The notes under the pieces were generated by a model, which saw nothing but the letters and a program-made list of their open reading frames with translations, had not been told where the DNA came from and made no database searches. A stretch of 32,932 nucleotides of DNA from Hyphomicrobiales bacterium (lineage in GTDB: Bacteria; Pseudomonadota; Alphaproteobacteria; Rhizobiales; Xanthobacteraceae): assembly GCA_003164375.1 (NCBI GenBank), contig PLTE01000382.1, forward strand, positions 2,333 to 35,264. Reading direction: 5' to 3'. Shown one piece after another: positions 27,247 to 32,932 of this stretch. Position numbers and translations under genes: made by a program. How positions within the stretch are numbered: the first letter of the stretch is position 1; each line of letters starts with the position of its first letter.

Positions 27247-27312
27247 AGAGCATGATCCCGAGAAGTGGAATCGGGTTTTCGCGCAAGATCATGCCCAAAC
27301 ACAGAATCTAAA
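27247..27312. repeat. Rhizobial intergenic palindromic repeat (AGAGCATGATCCCGA...GATCATGCCCAAAC)
   Basis: AGAGCATGATCCCGAGAAGTGGAATCGGGTTTTCGCGCAAGATCATGCCCAAACACAGAATCTAAA; nested arms GCATGATC/GATCATGC and CCCGA/TCGGG. Confidence 0.7.
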
Positions 27313-27373
27313 CCCGATTTGATTCGATCGAATTCGATCGGGATCCAGGCAAGTGAGATGTGGGTCGCCGCCG

Positions 27374-27847
27374 ATGAGCCCGTGCACAGACGAACTTAAG
27401 CTTGTTGCCCTCGACAAGGACGACATCGAGATCGTGTCAGCGCATGTGCAAGATGCGCTGGTCAAGATCGCCGATATTTTCTGGCAGCCGCGTGAACATC
27501 GCTTTGTGATGGCGCTCAACCGCTTCGACTGGATGACGGCTGTCGATGCCAAAACCGAGGCGAAGGCGGATTACCGGCGCTGCCGCACGGCCTTGCGCTT
27601 CGAGCGTGTCAATGGCTGCAAGTGCCGCAATCTCGACCAGGGCAAGAAGGATGCGCGGCTTAATCTCCTTGCCGTCGAATTCGCCGAAACAGATTCCCCC
27701 GCCGGCATCGTGACACTGACCTTCTCCGGCGGCGGCGCCATCCGCCTCGATGTCGAATGCCTGGAGGCCGAACTTGCCGATCTCGGCGAGGTTTCTGCCG
27801 CGGCTCTTTGCCCAGACCATTTCACCGCTGGCTCGGTAACGGCGTAA
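27374..27847 (+). CDS. DUF2948 family protein
   Basis: ELKLVALDKDDIEIVSAHVQDALVKIADIFWQPREHRFVMALNRFDW; position close to hisD as in other alphaproteobacteria. ORF can start at GTG 27353. Confidence 0.88.
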   Translation: MSPCTDELKLVALDKDDIEIVSAHVQDALVKIADIFWQPREHRFVMALNRFDWMTAVDAKTEAKADYRRCRTALRFERVNGCKCRNLDQGKKDARLNLLAVEFAETDSPAGIVTLTFSGGGAIRLDVECLEAELADLGEVSAAALCPDHFTAGSVTA

Positions 27848-27881
27848 TCGTCATTCCGGCATTGAGTCCGGCGCGGCGGAA

Positions 27882-28706
27882 TCAAGCTGGGCGCGGGCGA
27901 CGCGCCGGCGCGGCGAACAGCTTCATCAAGGCAACGATCGTCAGAAGCGTCGCCGCATAGACCACGACCTGCATCGCGGTGGGCTGATCGACATAGCCGA
28001 TCAAAGTGTGCAGCGCCCGGCCCAAGAAGCTCGAATCGCTCAAGATCCAGGACGTGTCCCACACCGTTTCGTCGAGCGCGGTAAGAATATTAGCCTGTTC
28101 GAGAAACGCGATAGCCTGCGCCGCCATGCCGGCGGCGAGTAACGCAATCAGCGCGCTGGTCACGCTGAAAAGGTAGCGCACCGGAATGGTGATGAGACCG
28201 AGATAGGTCATCAGGCAGACCAGCGAGCCGAGAATGAGGCCGACGAAGCCGCCGCCGACCATCGCCCAACTCGCACCGCCTTGCGCCGCGGCGACGCCAT
28301 AGAGAAAGAGCACGACTTCGGAGCCTTCGCGCAGCACCGCGATCGCGACCACGATGGCGAGCGCCAACAGCGATTTCGATCCGGCCGCCACCGCCTCGCC
28401 GGCGGCGCGCAATTCGTCGACCAGTTCGCGGCCGTGCCGCGACATCCACACATTGTGCCAGGTCAACATCAGCACCGCGAAGCCGAGAATCCCGGCATTG
28501 AATATTTCCTGGCCGCTGCCGCCGAACAATTCCGACAATCCGCCGGTGAACAGCGCCACCATGCAGGCACCGAGCACGCCGGCGCCGACGCCGCCCGCTA
28601 TCCATCGCCCGCGGCCAGCCACGCCCGTGGTCACAGCCATGACGATGCCGACGACCAGCCCGGCTTCGAAGACTTCGCGGAACACGATCAGCAGGGCGGC
28701 TAGCAC
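27882..28706 (-). CDS. FTR1 family iron permease
   Basis: Two REXXE motifs (FREVFEAGLVVGI; LREGSEVVLFLYG), multi-TM; GTG start. Confidence 0.92.
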   Translation of the reverse strand: MLAALLIVFREVFEAGLVVGIVMAVTTGVAGRGRWIAGGVGAGVLGACMVALFTGGLSELFGGSGQEIFNAGILGFAVLMLTWHNVWMSRHGRELVDELRAAGEAVAAGSKSLLALAIVVAIAVLREGSEVVLFLYGVAAAQGGASWAMVGGGFVGLILGSLVCLMTYLGLITIPVRYLFSVTSALIALLAAGMAAQAIAFLEQANILTALDETVWDTSWILSDSSFLGRALHTLIGYVDQPTAMQVVVYAATLLTIVALMKLFAAPARRPRPA

Positions 28707-28727
28707 GGCGGCCTCACGACAAAACTC

Positions 28728-28760
28728 TCATGGCACGACCATGAAATCATGGCACGACCA
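28728..28760. repeat. Short direct repeat TCATGGCACGACCA x2
   Basis: 28728-28741 and 28747-28760 are identical 14-mers separated by TGAAA, spanning the cupredoxin stop codon. Confidence 0.8.
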
Positions 28761-29109
28761 GGAAGCCCTGGGTCTCATGGTGAAAATCGTCAAAGAAATT
28801 ATAGCGGCCCGGCTGCTGCGGCCGAACATAAACGACGGCCTCGCTGCCCGCCGGGACGATTTTTTCGAAATGCAAAGCGTCGCTTTCGAATTCGGAGACA
28901 ATCGGATTGAGGTTCTTGACATGGATAGCGATCGCCTGGCCGGGGGGCGCGTGCAACTCGGCGGGATCGAATAGATGATCCTTGATCGTGATCGACACCG
29001 TGACCTTGTCGTCGGCGTGTGTGCCGACCGGACCCAGCCAAAACGCCGCTACAAGCACAAGCGAGGACGCAAGCTGCCGCCCCCTCCGTTCGTGCACTTG
29101 ACCCGGCAT
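28747..29109 (-). CDS. Cupredoxin domain-containing protein, secreted (FTR1 partner)
   Basis: MPGQVHERRGRQLASSLVLVAAFWLGPVGTHADDKVTVSITIKDHLFDPAELHAPPGQAIAIHVKNLNP...PAGSEAVVYVRPQQPGRYNFFDDFHHETQGFLVVP. The upstream ORF start at 29181 is a TTG inside a TTGACA promoter-like element. Confidence 0.85.
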   Translation of the reverse strand: MPGQVHERRGRQLASSLVLVAAFWLGPVGTHADDKVTVSITIKDHLFDPAELHAPPGQAIAIHVKNLNPIVSEFESDALHFEKIVPAGSEAVVYVRPQQPGRYNFFDDFHHETQGFLVVP

Positions 29110-29192
29110 AGCTGGCAAAACACGTTTCCTGTGCGGTGAATTCTTGACTAAGGAGTTGGGGAACAGCGGACTTTTTGTCAATCAAAAAGCCG

Positions 29193-29215
29193 AATATTAG
29201 AATTGTTATAATATT
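29193..29215. promoter_or_regulatory. Candidate Irr (ICE-like) iron-responsive operator between cupredoxin/FTR1 and hisD
   Basis: AATATTAGAA-TTG-TTATAATATT, 9/10 inverted repeat with core TTAGAA-N3-TTATAA. Confidence 0.45.
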
Positions 29216-29305
29216 GTCTGACTGCTACTCAGCCCGCAGGTTAACGTCGAAGATAGCCTTAAGGTCGACAGCACGTCAGCCATAAACCAGGCAAAAGCCA
29301 GCACA

Positions 29306-30598
29306 ATGCCCATTCGCCTCGACATACGTTCGGGAGATTTCGCGCAAAAATTTCGCGCCTTCCTCGACACCAAGCGCGAGGCGTCGGTGGATGTCGAGGC
29401 CGCAGCCCGCGCCATCGTCGCCGATGTCGCCGCCCGCGGCGACCGCGCGCTGAAGGACTACACGCTCAAGTTCGACAGGCTCGATCTCGACGCCGTCGGG
29501 CTGAAGGTAACGGCAGATGAGATTGGCGCGGCGCGCAAGACCTGCAGTCGCGACGCGCTCGATGCGCTCGAATTCGCCCGCACTCGCATCGAGGCTTACC
29601 ACCGACGGCAAGTGCCGCAGGACGATCGCTTCACCGATGCGCTCGGCGTCGAACTCGGTTCGCGCTGGACTGCGATCGATGCGGTCGGGCTTTACGTGCC
29701 GGGCGGCACTGCGGCCTACCCGTCCTCGGTGCTGATGAATGCCGTGCCGGCCAAGGTCGCCGGTGTGCCGCGGATCGCCATGGTGGTGCCGGCGCCGGGC
29801 GGCAAACTCAGTCCGCTGGTGCTGGCGGCGGCCGAGCTTGCCGGTGTCGACGAGATTTTCCGCGTCGGCGGCGCGCAAGCAATCGCGGCCTTGGCCTATG
29901 GCACGGAGACAATCGCGCCGGTCGGAAAGATCGTCGGGCCGGGGAATGCCTATGTCGCCGCGGCCAAACGCATCGTGTTCGGCCGCGTCGGCATCGACAT
30001 GATCGCCGGACCCTCCGAGGTGCTGATCATTGCCGACAAGGACGGTCATCCTGATTGGATCGCCGCCGACCTCTTGGCCCAGGCCGAGCACGACACCAGC
30101 GCCCAGGCGATCCTCATCACCGACGACGAAGGGCTTGCCGCTGCGACCGAGCGCGCGATCGAAGGTCAGCTTGCGCGATTGCCGCGCGAAAAGATTGCCG
30201 GGGCGTCGTGGCGGGATTTCGGCGCGGTGATCCTGGTTCGCAATCTCGACGAAGCGCTGCCGCTCACCGACGCGATCGCTCCCGAGCATCTCGAAATCGC
30301 CGCGGCCGACGCCGAGCGGCTCGCCGGGCAGATCCGCAATGCCGGCGCGATTTTCATCGGCGCGCACACCCCGGAAGCAATCGGCGATTACGTCGCCGGA
30401 TCCAACCACGTGCTCCCGACGGCGCGGTCGGCGCGCTTTTCGTCGGGTCTCGGCGTGCTCGATTTCATGAAGCGTACGTCGATCCTCAAATGCGGCCCCG
30501 AGCAATTGCGCACGCTCGGCGGCGCCGCGATCACGCTCGGCACCGCGGAAGGGCTCGATGCCCATGCCCGCTCGATCTCGATTCGGCTCAACCGTTGA
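29306..30598 (+). CDS. hisD: Histidinol dehydrogenase
   Basis: GLYVPGGTAAYPSSVLMNAVPAKVAGVPRIAMVVP, VGGAQAIAALAYGTETI, DMIAGPSEVLIIAD, APEHLEI, GSNHVLPTARSARFSSGLGVLDFMKR. Confidence 0.98.
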   Translation: MPIRLDIRSGDFAQKFRAFLDTKREASVDVEAAARAIVADVAARGDRALKDYTLKFDRLDLDAVGLKVTADEIGAARKTCSRDALDALEFARTRIEAYHRRQVPQDDRFTDALGVELGSRWTAIDAVGLYVPGGTAAYPSSVLMNAVPAKVAGVPRIAMVVPAPGGKLSPLVLAAAELAGVDEIFRVGGAQAIAALAYGTETIAPVGKIVGPGNAYVAAAKRIVFGRVGIDMIAGPSEVLIIADKDGHPDWIAADLLAQAEHDTSAQAILITDDEGLAAATERAIEGQLARLPREKIAGASWRDFGAVILVRNLDEALPLTDAIAPEHLEIAAADAERLAGQIRNAGAIFIGAHTPEAIGDYVAGSNHVLPTARSARFSSGLGVLDFMKRTSILKCGPEQLRTLGGAAITLGTAEGLDAHARSISIRLNR

Positions 30599-31092
30599 TG
30601 GCACGAAAAAGCCCCAGTCGGGAAAAGACCGGCCGGCTCGCTGCGGTGACGCTCGATGAGGCTTCGCTCGGCAGTTCCAATGACGACGTCGAACACGAGC
30701 GCAGGATCGCCATCTACGATCTGCTTCAAGAGAACCAGTTCCTGCCGATCGACCACCAGGGCGGACCCTATACGCTGCAACTAGGCATCAGCGGCAACCG
30801 GCTGGTGTTCGATATCCGCCTGACCGACGGCACGCCGGTGGTGGCCCATATGCTGTCGCTGGCGCCGTTCAGTCGGATCGTCAAAGACTATTTTGTCATC
30901 TGCGACAGTTATTACGCAGCGATCCGCACCGCGACGCCGGACCGCATCGAGGCACTCGATATGGGCCGGCGCTCGCTGCACGACGAAGGCTCGCGCCTCG
31001 TGATGGAACGGCTCAAGCGCAAGGTTGATCTCGACTTCGACACCGCGCGCCGGCTGTTCACGCTGATCTCGGTCTTGCACTGGAAGGGCTGA
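30598..31092 (+). CDS. UPF0262 family protein
   Basis: LAAVTLDEASLGSSNDDVEHERRIAIYDLLQENQFLP...GPYTLQLGISGNRLVFDIR; immediately follows hisD (TGATG). Confidence 0.92.
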   Translation: MARKSPSREKTGRLAAVTLDEASLGSSNDDVEHERRIAIYDLLQENQFLPIDHQGGPYTLQLGISGNRLVFDIRLTDGTPVVAHMLSLAPFSRIVKDYFVICDSYYAAIRTATPDRIEALDMGRRSLHDEGSRLVMERLKRKVDLDFDTARRLFTLISVLHWKG

Positions 31093-31100
31093 GGGCGCCG

Positions 31101-31562
31101 ATGCCGCCAGCAGCGAAGCGACCTCTGGCGGTGTTGTTCGCCTGCGGCCTCAATTCGGTGCGCTCGCCGATGGCGGCCGGCTTGTTTGCGCAAATATTCG
31201 GCCGCGCGATCTATGTCGGCTCGGCCGGGGTGCGTAAAGCCGAGCTCGACGCGTTTGCGGTCTCCGTCATGACGGAAATCGGGCTCGACATTTCGCGGCA
31301 CAAGCCGGTCACGTTCGAGGAACTGGACGACTGGGAGGGGCTGAATTTCGACCTCATCGTCACGCTCGCGCCAGAAGCCCATCACCGCGCGCTGGAGCTC
31401 ACCCGCGTGAGCGGGATCGACGTCGAATATTGGCCGACGGCGGATCCGAGCGCCGTCGAAGGTAGCCGCGCGCAACGGCTCGGCGCCTATCGCGAGGTCC
31501 GCGATCAACTTCTCGCGCGCATCCGCCAGCGTTTCCTGACGCGGAGTACGGGGAACGAGTGA
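31101..31562 (+). CDS. Low molecular weight phosphatase (arsenate reductase/protein tyrosine phosphatase family)
   Basis: VLFACGLNSVRSPMAAGLFAQIFG, a CxxNxxRSP phosphatase loop. Confidence 0.9.
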   Translation: MPPAAKRPLAVLFACGLNSVRSPMAAGLFAQIFGRAIYVGSAGVRKAELDAFAVSVMTEIGLDISRHKPVTFEELDDWEGLNFDLIVTLAPEAHHRALELTRVSGIDVEYWPTADPSAVEGSRAQRLGAYREVRDQLLARIRQRFLTRSTGNE

Positions 31563-31681
31563 TGTTGCTTGGCCCACAAACCACACCCCCAAACACAGTT
31601 GTGAAGCGCCCCGTCATCCGCTAGGTTCCGCGCAAATTTTGGCCGTGAGCGCGGCCAGACCGCAGCAATTCCGGGACGCGA

Positions 31682-31900
31682 ATGGCGAAGGAAGAACTTC
31701 TGGAATTTCCCGGTGTCGTGACGGAACTGCTCCCGAACGCCACCTTCCGCGTCAAGCTCGAGAACGAGCATGAGATTATCGCCCACACGGCTGGACGCAT
31801 GCGCAAGAACCGCATCCGCGTGCTCGCCGGCGACAAGGTGCTCGTCGAAATGACGCCATACGATTTGACCAAGGGCCGGATTACCTACCGGTTCAAATGA
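31682..31900 (+). CDS. infA: Translation initiation factor IF-1
   Basis: [72 protein letters not shown]. Confidence 0.98.
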   Translation: MAKEELLEFPGVVTELLPNATFRVKLENEHEIIAHTAGRMRKNRIRVLAGDKVLVEMTPYDLTKGRITYRFK

Positions 31901-32520
31901 TTGGCCGCCCGAAATTGGTGCTCGCTTCCGGCTCGCCGCGCCGGCTCTCGCTCATAAACCAAGTGGGCATCGAGCCGGACGCGTTGCGTCCCACCGATAT
32001 CGACGAGACGCCGAAGCGGGGCGAGTTGCCGCGCGCCTGCGCGACCCGGCTGGCCCGCCTCAAGGCGGAAGCCGCGCTGGACATGGTGCGCATCGACGAC
32101 GACCTGAAAGGGGCCTACATCCTCGCCGCCGACACTGTGGTCGCCGTCGGCCGCCGCATTCTGCCTAAGGCCGAGATGCTCGACGAGGCGGCGCAGTGTC
32201 TGCGGCTTCTATCCGGCCGCAATCATCGCGTTCATACCGCCGTGTGCCTGGTAACGCCGAAGGAGACGTTCCGGCAGCGCCATGTCGAGACGCGGGTGCG
32301 TTTCAAAAGGCTGTCGGACCAAGACATCGAGGCCTATCTCGCGTCGGGCGAATGGCGCGGCAAGGCCGGCGGCTACGCGGCACAGGGGATCGCCGGAGGT
32401 TTTTTGGTGAAAATGGTCGGTTCTTATTCCGGCATCATCGGCCTGCCGCTCTACGAGACCATGACGCTTCTGGCCGGCGAGGGTTATCCGGTTCATTTCG
32501 GCTGGCTCAACACGATCTGA
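31897..32520 (+). CDS. maf: Maf family nucleotide pyrophosphatase
   Basis: [68 protein letters not shown]; 4-bp overlap with infA. Confidence 0.96.
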   Translation: MIGRPKLVLASGSPRRLSLINQVGIEPDALRPTDIDETPKRGELPRACATRLARLKAEAALDMVRIDDDLKGAYILAADTVVAVGRRILPKAEMLDEAAQCLRLLSGRNHRVHTAVCLVTPKETFRQRHVETRVRFKRLSDQDIEAYLASGEWRGKAGGYAAQGIAGGFLVKMVGSYSGIIGLPLYETMTLLAGEGYPVHFGWLNTI

Positions 32521-32592
32521 TGCCCGTATGACGCTGGCGCGGCCCGTTCGGCGCCCCATATTGCGGCCATTATTGGAGATGTGGCACCTCCC

Positions 32593-32787
32593 ATGCCCGA
32601 CGCTACCAAGCGCAACCCCTGTCCGATCTGCGGTAAACCGGCCGAGCAAATGTTTCGGCCATTTTGCTCAAAACGCTGCGCCGACGTCGACCTGCACCGC
32701 TGGTTCTCCGGCAGCTATGCCATTCCGGTGACGGAAGACGAGGAAGTGGATGAACGGCGCGAGGAGAGCGGCGACGAGCCGAACTGA
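32593..32787 (+). CDS. yacG: DNA gyrase inhibitor YacG
   Basis: NPCPICGKPAEQMFRPFCSKRCADVDLHRWFSGSYAIP zinc motif CxxC...CxxxC. Confidence 0.95.
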   Translation: MPDATKRNPCPICGKPAEQMFRPFCSKRCADVDLHRWFSGSYAIPVTEDEEVDERREESGDEPN

Positions 32788-32909
32788 CTCGCTTCGGGGC
32801 TGACACGGGAGCTTCTCGGCCCATTCTGGACAGCGCGAAACCGAGCCTCTATAAGACGGCGCTCTCGCAAGGCCCGTTTAGCGGGTTGCTCCTTGGCGAG
32901 TGCACCAGG

Positions 32910-32932
32910 GCCCAGGTAGCTCAGTTGGTAGA
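32910..32932 (+). tRNA. tRNA 5' end (probably tRNA-Phe), truncated by window edge
   Basis: GCCCAGGTAGCTCAGTTGGTAGA: 7-nt acceptor arm, T8-A9, D-stem GCTC and D-loop; this 5' end is typical of alphaproteobacterial tRNA-Phe. Anticodon not in window. Confidence 0.85.

Noticed and set aside
29276-30604. 442-aa minus-strand ORF covering hisD
   Set aside because: Shadow ORF; hisD on + matches all histidinol dehydrogenase motifs.
1-32932. CRISPR arrays, IS elements, prophage genes, toxin-antitoxin pairs
   Set aside because: Looked for regularly spaced repeats, transposase/integrase motifs and TA gene pairs; none seen.

Overview
The window is GC-rich alphaproteobacterial chromosome, most likely Hyphomicrobiales (Bradyrhizobiaceae/Xanthobacteraceae-like) by gene content and intergenic repeats. 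It is mostly conserved housekeeping blocks: argJ(partial)-hydrolase-mutT; comF-grxC-nitrilase-DUF1178-ubiG; DUF2948-[FTR1/cupredoxin]-hisD-UPF0262-LMW phosphatase-infA-maf-yacG-tRNA(partial, probably Phe). Between them are accessory loci: an Ldh-family oxidoreductase, an alpha/beta hydrolase, a patatin, a HWE kinase, an L,D-transpeptidase, a TRAP transporter, and a BTLCP protease/CHASE2 cyclase/type I secretion cluster. The most interesting stretch is about 12.9-15.5 kb, the general stress response locus phyR / nepR-ecfG. It has two divergent GGAAC-N16/17-CGTT promoters between phyR and nepR. A third perfect GGAAC-N16-CGTT lies upstream of an uncharacterised small secreted protein gene. On the + strand at about 13.43-13.55 kb there is an unannotated candidate small RNA: a hairpin with a CCCCCCTCCCCCC loop followed by a textbook intrinsic terminator, with no + strand gene upstream. 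It resembles the Caulobacter GsrN architecture, and its C-rich loop is perfectly complementary over 8 nt to the phyR Shine-Dalgarno. Other items worth checking are a candidate Irr-type operator upstream of the FTR1/cupredoxin pair, a 58-aa basic protein missing from the ORF track, and several rhizobial palindromic repeats. All family calls come from reading the sequence; no database search was run.
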